A DNA stretch of 5,427 bases, from NCBI GenBank assembly GCA_030637245.1, contig DAOVVI010000167.1, positions 1 to 5,427 of the forward strand, written 5' to 3'. Positions 1 to 5,427 of the stretch are shown in pieces. Position 1 is the first letter of the stretch. Every line of letters starts with the position of its first letter. A program made the translations under genes and the position numbers. The DNA comes from Cyclobacteriaceae bacterium. GTDB taxonomy: Bacteria; Bacteroidota; Bacteroidia; Cytophagales; Cyclobacteriaceae. A model generated the notes under the pieces. That model searched no databases and was not told the DNA's origin. It worked only from the letters and a program-made list of their open reading frames with translations.

Positions 1-719
1 ACTCCCCAATAATCAGCGCTATCAACCCATACCCTGACTGTAAGATTGACCGAACTGTCAGCAAGTTCGCCAACGGCTATAAAAGATTCAGGGTCTTTAT
101 GAATTCTGCTTTCAGCTTGAATCAGACCATCGATAATTGTTTTTGCTTTGTCAATGTCATCAGAATATCCAATGCCGAAAGAAAAGTCAACCCGCCGGGT
201 TGGTTCTGTTGAAAAATTTGTCATAGCTCCGGTTGATAAGCCACCATTGGGAATAATGATTGTTTTGTTATCGGGAGTTTTTAATATGGTATTGAAAATC
301 TGTATTTCATGAACTGTTCCCATAAATCCTTGCGTATCAATAAAATCTCCTACCTTGAAGGGTTTGAATATAAGAAGCATTACTCCACCTGCAAAATTCT
401 GTAAGGTACCGGATAAGGCTAAACCAACAGCTAAACCTGCAGCACCAAGTATGGCAATAAATGAGGTCATTGGTATTCCTACCAGGCTCATTACACTAAT
501 TATTACCAAAACCTTTAAAAGAGCTGAAATTAATGATTTAAGAAAAGGCCTTAATGAAGCATCTGTGTTTCTCTTCTCCATTGATCTGCCAATGGCGTTC
601 ACAATGATCTTTACCACCCAAAGACCAATTATAAGCACAAGAATTGCAAGAACTAACTGACCACCATACTTAATAATAAGGCCATGAGCAATTTCTAATA
701 ATTCGTTAATTTTTTCCAT
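1..719 (-). CDS. mscS: Small-conductance mechanosensitive channel, MscS family (3' end cut by window edge)
   Basis: This is an inner-membrane channel that opens under membrane tension to release solutes during hypo-osmotic shock. I translated it from the ATG at 719 down to base 1: 239 codons without a stop, so the C-terminus lies beyond the left edge. Three hydrophobic segments are seen at about residues 18-41, 62-85 and 88-118. The third carries the Gly/Ala-rich pore-helix pattern of the family (GAAGLAVGLALSGTLQNFAG, residues 92-111). It is followed by the beta-domain signatures KPFKVGDFID (119-128), IPNG (156-159) and NFSTEPTRR (168-176), then a alpha/beta domain ending near VRVWVDSADYW. 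E. coli MscS has 286 residues, so roughly 30-45 are probably missing. No Shine-Dalgarno is visible before the start. A one-mismatch -7 box (GATATTTG, minus strand, 769-776) lies about 50 bases upstream. The upstream gene ends with a probable terminator, so mscS is likely transcribed separately. Confidence 0.93.
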   Translation of the reverse strand, partial: MEKINELLEIAHGLIIKYGGQLVLAILVLIIGLWVVKIIVNAIGRSMEKRNTDASLRPFLKSLISALLKVLVIISVMSLVGIPMTSFIAILGAAGLAVGLALSGTLQNFAGGVMLLIFKPFKVGDFIDTQGFMGTVHEIQIFNTILKTPDNKTIIIPNGGLSTGAMTNFSTEPTRRVDFSFGIGYSDDIDKAKTIIDGLIQAESRIHKDPESFIAVGELADSSVNLTVRVWVDSADYWG

Positions 720-920
720 AATAAATTTATTGGAGTATATTTTAAAAATTTCATAAAAAAATTGAATGCAAATATCATAATTAACGTGAAAAATCTATGG
801 AATTAGAAGGCTTTTTTAAAAAAAATGAAACCCATTAAGTTATCTTGATTGGCATTATTTACTTCAAATCCAGAAAAAAAGGAAAGAAATGGATGATAGG
901 TTAGAGATTTTTAAGCTAGT

Positions 921-957
921 AAAAATCAGATAGAGCAAAGAAATTATTTTGCTATCT
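921..957 (-). terminator. Probable intrinsic terminator of the CotH-like gene
   Basis: On the minus strand, bases 957-948 pair with 939-928 to form a 10-bp stem with a two-base bulge and an 8-base loop. It is followed by GATTTTT (T-tract opposite 921-925). The hairpin overlaps the TAG stop at 954-952. The stem is AT-rich and therefore weak, but its position directly at the end of the gene and the T-tract fit a Rho-independent terminator. The remaining bases up to the mscS start (721-920) show no ORF that I would call. Confidence 0.5.
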
Positions 958-2043
958 ACAAGCATCAATAATATTTCTTTTAAATGAATTTTTGTTTTCA
1001 AAAATTGTGAAAAACTCATCGATGTACTTCAGAGAACTTCGTTTATTGGCTTTGTTTAATAATATGTCATTTTCAAATAAAGCATAAATTTTATTTTTTT
1101 TCTGCAGTATGCGTTCAGCCGAATTGAAAAGATCAGCTTCTGGTAAGCACACTCCTCTGTAAACCCGCTCCCTTACGCTTTCAGTACCCAATCGTTCGTC
1201 TGGTATCGCATACATTGTGTTTACAATCCCTGCATAGTCAAAATCATAAGGGATCACATAAGGCAAAGGTAAAGTAGGATCTAAAGATTTGAGCAAATAG
1301 ACATTATGCATTCCAGGAATAGACCAGTCGGTATTGCCAATTAAATATTGGAAAAAATAGGCGTCAACCAGGGTTTTCTTGTCAGTTAGCCTGTCTCTAA
1401 TATTTGTAGTTTCAATCCGCATTGCATTCAACCTGCTTGCAAGTTGATTTATATTTTCAATTAAAAATGCCAGCCGGGTATCCTCTTTAAATTTTCCGCT
1501 GGTATCTACATATTTCACCCTAATCAGACGTACGCGTAAGCTATAATCCGTTATAATATTCTGGAGTTTGTAAGCATAGTATTCTAAGAGAATATATTGC
1601 TCATATAGACTGCCACGTTTGCAATCCAATACCATTTTTATTTTATCAAAATCATGCAACTGTTCGATATATGCGTTTTTTTTGGGGAAATTGAGTTTAA
1701 GTGGTGGGATACTACAGGAGCTTTTTCGCATGTGTCCTCTTGGTTTTATCTTTATATTTCTTGTCACGCGAATTGAATCATTGAACATGATTTTACAAAC
1801 TGCCTCCTGGTATTCATCCTTGTATTTCCGTTTGATCAAATTTTTAAAATCAGATTCCAGCGTTATGTCAAGTATGCTATTGTCATTAAATATATCAGCC
1901 GTATCTCCAATGATTTTTGCCCGGGATTCAAATTCTTTGGAATGCTCGACCAATGAGTCAAAATCATGAATATATGATTGAGCGTAGTTAATGTTTATTG
2001 ATAATAGGGTAAGAAGGCAGGTGATAAACAATCGATAGATCAT
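952..2043 (-). CDS. Secreted CotH-kinase-like protein
   Basis: A 363-residue exported protein with a signal peptide at residues 1-22 (hydrophobic core FITCLLTLLSI, probable cleavage after NYAQ). The mature part follows the layout of the CotH/atypical protein-kinase-like fold common in Bacteroidota. There is a beta-rich N-lobe with an Arg-Gly element (IKIKPRGHMRKSSCSIPPLK, residues 97-116). A conserved KMVLD...SLYEQYILLEYYAYKL stretch covers 136-160. FLIEN at 193-197 is hinge-like. GNTDWSIPGMHN (236-247) and PYDFDYAG (265-272) resemble the catalytic-loop and DFG-like metal-binding elements of CotH (candidate residues D239, N247 and D267). In CotH-type kinases these bind nucleotide and metal; activity here is inferred and not shown. 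The signal peptide places it in the periplasm or outer envelope. It lies 30 bp downstream of the beta-barrel gene on the same strand and is probably cotranscribed with it. The substrate is unknown. An alternative is a non-catalytic structural member of the fold. Confidence 0.75.
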   Translation of the reverse strand: MIYRLFITCLLTLLSININYAQSYIHDFDSLVEHSKEFESRAKIIGDTADIFNDNSILDITLESDFKNLIKRKYKDEYQEAVCKIMFNDSIRVTRNIKIKPRGHMRKSSCSIPPLKLNFPKKNAYIEQLHDFDKIKMVLDCKRGSLYEQYILLEYYAYKLQNIITDYSLRVRLIRVKYVDTSGKFKEDTRLAFLIENINQLASRLNAMRIETTNIRDRLTDKKTLVDAYFFQYLIGNTDWSIPGMHNVYLLKSLDPTLPLPYVIPYDFDYAGIVNTMYAIPDERLGTESVRERVYRGVCLPEADLFNSAERILQKKNKIYALFENDILLNKANKRSSLKYIDEFFTIFENKNSFKRNIIDACR

Positions 2044-2073
2044 GATATTAAATATAAGCTTATCTTTTGTTAT

Positions 2074-2616
2074 TTAAAACCTTTTGCTCACGCCGATTCC
2101 CAGGGTATAAGCCTGGATATCTCCTCCTAAATTGTCAAAAATAAGTCTTGGAGTAAGATACCAATCGTTTGATAGCGAAAAGCCATAATCAATTCCAAAT
2201 CGCAATACAAAGAGGCTAAGGTTTTTATCAATTTCTAAGCCGGGGCCCATGAAAAATGAAAGATTTTTCCATGGCTTAAAAATACCAACAACGGTTGTGG
2301 TAATGGGGTAATGCCTGTCAAGATCCTGGTGAGAGTCTGAATTTACAACATAAGTCAATACCACAATATTATTATACCATCCAATTCCAAAATGGTCATC
2401 AAACCAGTATTTATAATTCAAACCGATATTTGGTAAAATCAGTGTGGCATTCGAATCGTCCAACGCTCCTTTTGGAACATGAGTAGAACCAACAAATCCT
2501 TCTATTTCGTGGTGTAGAATAGGAATAGTCTGCTTTGAGCTGTGAACCTGTCCAAAAGATCGTGAACCTAAGATTAGTATTACTATGAATATGAATAGTA
2601 TCTCTTTCAAAGCCAT
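2074..2616 (-). CDS. Small outer-membrane beta-barrel-like protein
   Basis: A 180-residue protein starting at the ATG at 2616. The reading frame is open to another ATG at 2685, but that start puts 23 mostly polar residues in front of the signal peptide. The inner start gives a clean one: MALKEILFIFIVILILGSRS followed by FGQ, with cleavage probably after Gln. AAAAAAGGA lies just upstream of the inner ATG, although its spacing is short (3 bases). The mature protein alternates polar and aromatic/hydrophobic residues in strand-length blocks (IGLNYKYWFDDHFGIGWYNN, LSLFVLRFGIDYGFSL, WYLTPRLIF, AYTLGIGVSKRF). It ends in phenylalanine, the usual C-terminal signal for outer-membrane barrels. Its length suits an 8-stranded barrel of the OmpA/OmpW-like porin superfamily. 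I do not recognise a specific family or ligand. It precedes the CotH-like gene by 30 bp, so the two are likely one transcription unit. Confidence 0.72.
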   Translation of the reverse strand: MALKEILFIFIVILILGSRSFGQVHSSKQTIPILHHEIEGFVGSTHVPKGALDDSNATLILPNIGLNYKYWFDDHFGIGWYNNIVVLTYVVNSDSHQDLDRHYPITTTVVGIFKPWKNLSFFMGPGLEIDKNLSLFVLRFGIDYGFSLSNDWYLTPRLIFDNLGGDIQAYTLGIGVSKRF

Positions 2617-2743
2617 GATTCCTTTTTTGTAATGTGCTGTTACAATCCTTTTTTCAATATCATTTTGCACGTCAAAATTATTCATTTTTATTACAATGAT
2701 TTATTAGAATGCAATAAAATATCATTCTCTTAAATATAGAGGT

Positions 2744-2770
2744 TTTGAATCTGTTTTTTAATGATTCGAA
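2744..2770. repeat. Inverted repeat in the divergent intergenic region
   Basis: TTTGAATC (2744-2751) and GATTCGAA (2763-2770) form an inverted repeat with 11 bases between the arms. Seven of eight positions are strictly complementary, and the eighth is a G:T pair. It lies upstream of the leftward beta-barrel gene and about 90 bases before the rightward operon's -7 box. It could be an operator or a weak hairpin. Nearby, AGAATG (2706-2711) and CATTCT (2723-2728) form a second, shorter inverted repeat. I see no gene in 2686-2855. A leftward -7-like TATATTTA (2738-2731) has one mismatch to TAnnTTTG and is only a weak candidate. Confidence 0.3.
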
Positions 2771-2855
2771 GTCAGCATTGTGAATAGTGCAATCAAAAAT
2801 TAATTAATTATTATTTTGCATTCCCCTCAATAGTCAAAATTTATAAAAAGTTTCT

Positions 2856-2863
2856 TACATTTG
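2856..2863 (+). promoter_or_regulatory. Candidate -7 promoter box of the leu operon
   Basis: TACATTTG matches the Bacteroidota primary-sigma -7 consensus TAnnTTTG exactly. It is followed by CCGCCC and then A/T-rich sequence, with transcription expected to start at about 2868-2871. No clear -33 TTG/TTTG box is seen at the expected distance. The resulting leader RNA would be about 190 bases long before leuC and would include the Leu/Ile-rich ORF almost from its 5' end. Confidence 0.5.
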
Positions 2864-2886
2864 CCGCCCTATAATTATTACTAATG

Positions 2887-2891
2887 AGGAG
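2887..2891 (+). promoter_or_regulatory. Shine-Dalgarno-like site of the leader ORF
   Basis: AGGAG is followed by seven bases and then the ATG at 2899, which is ideal Shine-Dalgarno geometry. It stands out because the other genes in this window show no convincing site, as is usual in Bacteroidota. It favours the ATG at 2899 over the in-frame ATGs at 2884 and 2914 as start of the leader peptide. Confidence 0.4.
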
Positions 2892-2912
2892 TTGCCTTAT
2901 GGAATACGGCAA
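2892..2912 (+). promoter_or_regulatory. Leader hairpin A, enclosing the leader-ORF start
   Basis: TTGCC (2892-2896) pairs with GGCAA (2908-2912). After one T/C mismatch, TAT (2898-2900) pairs with ATA (2904-2906) around a three-base loop. The ATG at 2899-2901 lies in the inner stem and loop, so folding would hide that start and favour 2884 or 2914. GGCAA is also complementary to a second TTGCC at 2986-2990, which gives an alternative long-range pairing. Confidence 0.35.
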
Positions 2913-3009
2913 AATGACATATCAGATATCTATCATACCGCTAAAAGTGCTGTTAATCAATGCGCTTACCTTCCTCAGGCTACACTTGCCTGGTATTATT
3001 ATTTGGTAG
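2899..3009 (+). CDS. Putative Leu/Ile-rich leader peptide of the leu operon
   Basis: A 36-residue ORF ending in TAG at 3007-3009, 49 bases before the leuC start. It begins MEYGKMTYQ and ends LPGIIIW. From the first Ile (codon 2926) to the last (codon 3001) there are 26 residues, of which 7 are Leu, 7 Ile and 1 Val. The Leu codons are CTA, CTG, TTA, CTT, CTC, CTA and TTG, so all six appear; all three Ile codons (ATA, ATC, ATT) are also used. AT bias alone would give mostly TTA and ATT/ATA. In-frame ATGs also occur at 2884 (41 residues, a 5' UTR of only about 15 bases) and 2914 (31 residues). The position between promoter and leuC, the small size and the match between codons and pathway end products support a regulatory leader peptide whose translation senses charged Leu and Ile tRNAs. 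A chance ORF or a small membrane peptide cannot be excluded from one sequence. Confidence 0.5.
   Translation: MEYGKMTYQISIIPLKVLLINALTFLRLHLPGIIIW
2976..2992 (+). promoter_or_regulatory. Leader hairpin B inside the leader ORF
   Basis: CAGGC (2976-2980) pairs with GCCTG (2988-2992) around a seven-base loop; a U:G pair (2975 with 2993) can extend it. This is the most GC-rich hairpin of the leader. The following GTATTATTATTT is U-rich but interrupted, so it is at best a weak terminator. The 3' arm overlaps ACTTGCC (2984-2990), which can instead pair with GGCAGGT (3061-3067) directly after the first base pair of the leuC start codon. Hairpin B and a leuC-start-sequestering stem are therefore mutually exclusive. 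Confidence 0.35.
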
Positions 3010-3058
3010 ATTTAGTAATTATTAAACTCATTTATTTACGATTTAAACTTTATAAAAA

Positions 3059-4459
3059 TTGGCAGGTAAAACATTATTTGACAAAATATGGGATGCGCAT
3101 GTTGTTGAAGTAATTAAAGGCGGCCCAAGTGTGGTTTATATAGATAAGCATCTTATTCATGAAGTGACCAGTCCACAGGCATTTGCAGGAATTGATAAAC
3201 GAGGCATTGGTGTTTTCCGACCACAAAACACGGTTGCTACTCCGGATCACAATGTACCAACCGTTGACCAGCATTTACCTATCAAGGACCAACTTTCGAG
3301 ATTTCAGGTAGATAAACTTACTGAAAATTGTGAAAAGCATAGCATTACTCTTTATGTTTTGGGGCATCCATTTCAAGGGATTGTTCATGTGATTGGACCT
3401 GAATTGGGTATTACCCAACCGGGCATGACTATGGTGTGCGGCGATAGCCATACATCAACACATGGGGCATTTGGCAGCGTGGCATTTGGAATCGGCACCA
3501 GTGAGGTGGAAATGGTATTAGCGACTCAATGCATTCTTCAGCCAAAACCAAAAAGAATGCGCATAAATGTGGAAGGCGAATTATTGAAAGGAGTAACTGC
3601 CAAGGATATTATTCTTTATATTATATCAAAAATTACAGCCAGCGGCGGCACTGGATTTTTCATCGAATTTGCAGGATCTGCCATAAGAGAACTTTCAATG
3701 GAAGGGAGAATGACCGTCTGTAACATGAGTATTGAAAGCGGTGCAAGGGGAGGACTTATTGCCCCGGACGATAAAACTTTCGAATATATTAAAGGAAGAG
3801 AATTTGCTCCGAAAGGAGCAGATTTTGACAAAGCTGTTGCAAAATGGAAGGAGCTTAAAACTGATGATGATGCAGTTTTTGACAAAGAGTTGACTTATGA
3901 TGCTGCTGACATAGAGCCAATGATCACGTATGGAACTAATCCCGGCATGGGAGCCAAGATTAGTGGCCGGATCCCGGTAGAGCAGGATATTGAAAAAAGT
4001 AACCTTATGTCATTTAACAAAGCGCTCAACTACATGGGCTTTAAGGCAGGAGATTCAATTGTAGGAAAAGAAATTGACTATGTATTTGTTGGCAGTTGTA
4101 CCAATGGAAGAATTGAAGATTTAAGAGAGGTTGCTGCTTTTGTAAAAGGTCGCAAAAAAGCCGATAATGTCACGGCATGGATTGTTCCGGGGTCAAAGCA
4201 GATTGAAAAACAGGCTAATGAAGAGGGTATAACAAAAATTCTGGAAGAGGCAGGCTTTAAATTGAGACAGCCGGGTTGCTCAGCTTGCCTGGCGATGAAT
4301 GATGATAAAATTCCAGAAGGGAAAATATCCGTTTCTACTTCAAACCGTAACTTTGAAGGGAGACAAGGCCCTGGATCCAGAACGATGCTTGCGAGCCCTT
4401 TGACTGCTGCGGCAGTTGCTGTATCCGGAAAGATTGTCGATCCCAGAACCTTATTATAA
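3059..4459 (+). CDS. leuC: 3-isopropylmalate dehydratase large subunit
   Basis: The catalytic iron-sulfur subunit of cytosolic isopropylmalate isomerase. It converts 2-isopropylmalate to 3-isopropylmalate through isopropylmaleate, and the same enzyme turns citramalate into beta-methylmalate. At 466 residues it equals E. coli LeuC in length. Visible signatures are HEVTSPQAF (34-42), DHNVPT (63-68), HPFQGIVHV (103-111), [14 protein letters not shown] (126-139), GSCTN (345-349), [10 protein letters not shown] (405-414) and [12 protein letters not shown] (426-437). The three [4Fe-4S] ligands are C347, C407 and C410, at the same numbers as in E. coli. The start is TTG: an in-frame TAA sits at 3053-3055, the next in-frame ATG is more than 100 codons inside, and [15 protein letters not shown] matches the family N-terminus. 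No Shine-Dalgarno is visible, and the preceding 50 bases are A/U-rich. It is the first enzyme gene of the operon, and leuD follows after 22 bases. Confidence 0.97.
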   Translation: MAGKTLFDKIWDAHVVEVIKGGPSVVYIDKHLIHEVTSPQAFAGIDKRGIGVFRPQNTVATPDHNVPTVDQHLPIKDQLSRFQVDKLTENCEKHSITLYVLGHPFQGIVHVIGPELGITQPGMTMVCGDSHTSTHGAFGSVAFGIGTSEVEMVLATQCILQPKPKRMRINVEGELLKGVTAKDIILYIISKITASGGTGFFIEFAGSAIRELSMEGRMTVCNMSIESGARGGLIAPDDKTFEYIKGREFAPKGADFDKAVAKWKELKTDDDAVFDKELTYDAADIEPMITYGTNPGMGAKISGRIPVEQDIEKSNLMSFNKALNYMGFKAGDSIVGKEIDYVFVGSCTNGRIEDLREVAAFVKGRKKADNVTAWIVPGSKQIEKQANEEGITKILEEAGFKLRQPGCSACLAMNDDKIPEGKISVSTSNRNFEGRQGPGSRTMLASPLTAAAVAVSGKIVDPRTLL

Positions 4460-4481
4460 TCGTTTAAAAGAACAGAATATC

Positions 4482-5075
4482 ATGGCAATAGATAAATTTT
4501 TAACAATAGAATCATCAGTGGTACCATTACCCATCGAGAATGTGGATACCGATCAAATTATACCTGCTAGATTCCTTAAGGCAACTACACGAGAAGGATT
4601 TGGCGAAAACTTATTTAGAGATTGGAGATTCGATAAAAGTGATCAACCGAAACCGGATTTTGTGCTAAACCAAAATGTATATTCCGGTAGCATTTTAGTA
4701 GCTGCAAAAAACTTTGGCAGTGGATCCAGTCGTGAGCATGCTGCCTGGGCGATTCATGACTATGGTTTTAAAGTAGTTGTTTCAAGCTTTTTTGCTGATA
4801 TTTTTAAAAACAATGCCCTGAATAGCGGCCTGTTACCGGTTCAGATTTCGGAGGAGTTTTTATCCGGAATATTTGAAGCTATTGAAAAGGATCCTGCGAC
4901 AAAATTGAAAGTTGATCTTATAAACCAGGAAATCACCCTTTTGACTGCCGGAGAAAAAGAGGGCTTTGAAATCAATTCATATAAAAAAGAGTGTCTGCTC
5001 AACGGATATGACGATATTGATTATTTGTTGGGTTTGAAAGACGTAATTGAGCAATTTGAGCAAAGTAGAGATTAA
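4482..5075 (+). CDS. leuD: 3-isopropylmalate dehydratase small subunit
   Basis: The small (swivel-domain) subunit that joins LeuC to complete the isopropylmalate isomerase active site. It has 197 residues; E. coli LeuD has 201. Family motifs are [14 protein letters not shown] (20-33), [13 protein letters not shown] (78-90, the substrate-binding loop), [17 protein letters not shown] (104-120) and the C-terminal [16 protein letters not shown] (168-183). The frame is open upstream to a TTG at 4416 inside leuC, but MAIDKF at 4482 is the natural N-terminus and begins 22 bases after the leuC stop. There is no strong Shine-Dalgarno. The tight spacing on both sides indicates cotranscription with leuC and the following acyltransferase gene. 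Confidence 0.97.
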   Translation: MAIDKFLTIESSVVPLPIENVDTDQIIPARFLKATTREGFGENLFRDWRFDKSDQPKPDFVLNQNVYSGSILVAAKNFGSGSSREHAAWAIHDYGFKVVVSSFFADIFKNNALNSGLLPVQISEEFLSGIFEAIEKDPATKLKVDLINQEITLLTAGEKEGFEINSYKKECLLNGYDDIDYLLGLKDVIEQFEQSRD

Positions 5076-5089
5076 AATTCCCCAATAAA

Positions 5090-5427
5090 ATGAAAATAAC
5101 TATAATGGACACTACGCTTCGGGATGGAGAGCAAACTTCCGGAGTATCATTTACAGAAACAGAAAAACTCAATATCGCTAAGCTCTTATTGGAAGATCTG
5201 AAAATTGATCGAATTGAAGTGGCTTCTGCGCGTGTGTCGGAAGGGGAATTTAAAGGAGCACAGGGTATTTTTAATTGGGCCAAAGAGCATGGATTATTGG
5301 AGCAGGTAGAGGTTTTGGGATTTGTTGATGGGAATGAGTCGCTCAAGTGGATTGAAAAAGCAGGGGGTAAGGTAATTAATCTCTTGACCAAAGGATCCCT
5401 GAAACATTGCGAGCAGCAATTAAGGAA
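5090..5427 (+). CDS. Citramalate/2-isopropylmalate synthase family protein (3' end cut by window edge)
   Basis: A DRE-TIM metallolyase that condenses acetyl-CoA with a 2-oxo acid. 112 codons are present from the ATG at 5090, 14 bases after the leuD stop; full-length relatives have about 500 residues. The catalytic and metal-binding motif is DTTLRDGEQ (7-15, with R11 and D12). Next comes GVSFTETEKLNIAKLLLEDL (18-37), then IEVASARVSEGEF (42-54), VLGFVDGN (75-82) and INLLTKGSL (96-104). From memory this stretch closely resembles the structurally studied citramalate synthase of Leptospira interrogans. Leu76 and Leu99 here align with its pyruvate-pocket residues Leu81 and Leu104. The third pocket residue (Tyr144 there) is outside the window. 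I therefore lean towards citramalate synthase (cimA), but members of this branch in Bacteroidota are often annotated as 2-isopropylmalate synthase (leuA), so substrate choice stays open. LeuCD upstream can process either product. Confidence 0.9.
   Translation, partial: MKITIMDTTLRDGEQTSGVSFTETEKLNIAKLLLEDLKIDRIEVASARVSEGEFKGAQGIFNWAKEHGLLEQVEVLGFVDGNESLKWIEKAGGKVINLLTKGSLKHCEQQLR

Noticed and set aside
355..660. 101-codon plus-strand ORF
   Set aside because: It lies antisense to mscS, whose minus-strand frame has clear family motifs; the plus-strand translation shows no recognisable domain.
812..826. TTTTTT-AAAAAAAA run as a terminator
   Set aside because: It is a pure AT palindrome without a GC stem. 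The better candidate for ending the CotH-like transcript is at 921-957.
1619..1969. 116-codon plus-strand ORF
   Set aside because: It is antisense to the N-terminal half of the CotH-like gene, which has a signal peptide and conserved motifs; it is a shadow.
2870..3058. T-box, SAM or other known riboswitch in the leuC leader
   Set aside because: I see no T-box sequence (UGGNACCGCG-like), no recognisable aptamer core and no clear intrinsic terminator.
2884..3058. Remnant of a degraded upstream gene such as leuA or ilv
   Set aside because: The short ORF shows no similarity to LeuA, LeuB or Ilv proteins that I can recognise, and a promoter box directly precedes it.
2892..3113. 73-codon plus-strand ORF starting at TTG
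   Set aside because: It overlaps the leader ORF and the leuC start in another frame, runs into conserved leuC codons and has no family features.
4416..4481. 22-codon N-terminal extension of leuD
   Set aside because: It would begin at a TTG inside leuC. LeuD proteins start near MAIDKF, and the ATG at 4482 gives the normal length.
4999..5391. 130-codon minus-strand ORF
   Set aside because: It is antisense to the leuD end and the acyltransferase start, both of which have strong family motifs.
1..5427. CRISPR array, insertion sequence, tRNA or rRNA
   Set aside because: No direct-repeat array, transposase-like ORF, terminal inverted repeats or RNA-gene signature was seen on either strand.

Overview
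The window looks like chromosomal DNA of a member of the Bacteroidota. The base composition is AT-rich. Secreted proteins end their signal peptides in 'AQ' or 'GQ'. Shine-Dalgarno sequences are mostly absent. There is a match to the Bacteroidota -7 promoter box (TAnnTTTG). The rightward genes follow a leuC-leuD-(leuA/cimA) order that I know from this phylum. I cannot name a genus.

Left half, minus strand. The left edge cuts a small MscS-type mechanosensitive channel gene (1-719), which starts inside the window and lacks its last few dozen codons. Upstream of it is a two-gene unit encoding exported proteins: a small outer-membrane beta-barrel-like protein (2074-2616) followed after 30 bp by a secreted CotH-kinase-like protein (952-2043). 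An imperfect hairpin with a T-tract overlaps the stop codon of the CotH-like gene and probably ends that transcript.

Right half, plus strand. A divergent intergenic region leads into a branched-chain amino acid operon: leuC (3059-4459, TTG start), leuD (4482-5075) and the first 112 codons of a DRE-TIM acyltransferase (5090 to the edge). That last protein resembles the citramalate synthase branch more than classical LeuA. LeuC and LeuD form the isopropylmalate isomerase, which also processes citramalate. The operon could therefore serve leucine, isoleucine by the pyruvate/citramalate route, or both.

The most interesting part is the roughly 190-base leader of this operon. It holds a perfect -7 box, an AGGAG at good distance from an ATG, and a 36-codon ORF (2899-3009) whose core is packed with Leu and Ile codons: 15 of 26 residues are Leu, Ile or Val, and all six Leu codons and all three Ile codons appear. 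It also contains small hairpins, and its segments can pair in mutually exclusive ways, including with the leuC start. I read it as a candidate leader-peptide attenuator that senses leucine and isoleucine. It lacks a classical GC-rich terminator with a poly-U tail, so the mechanism (translational, Rho-dependent or other) is open.
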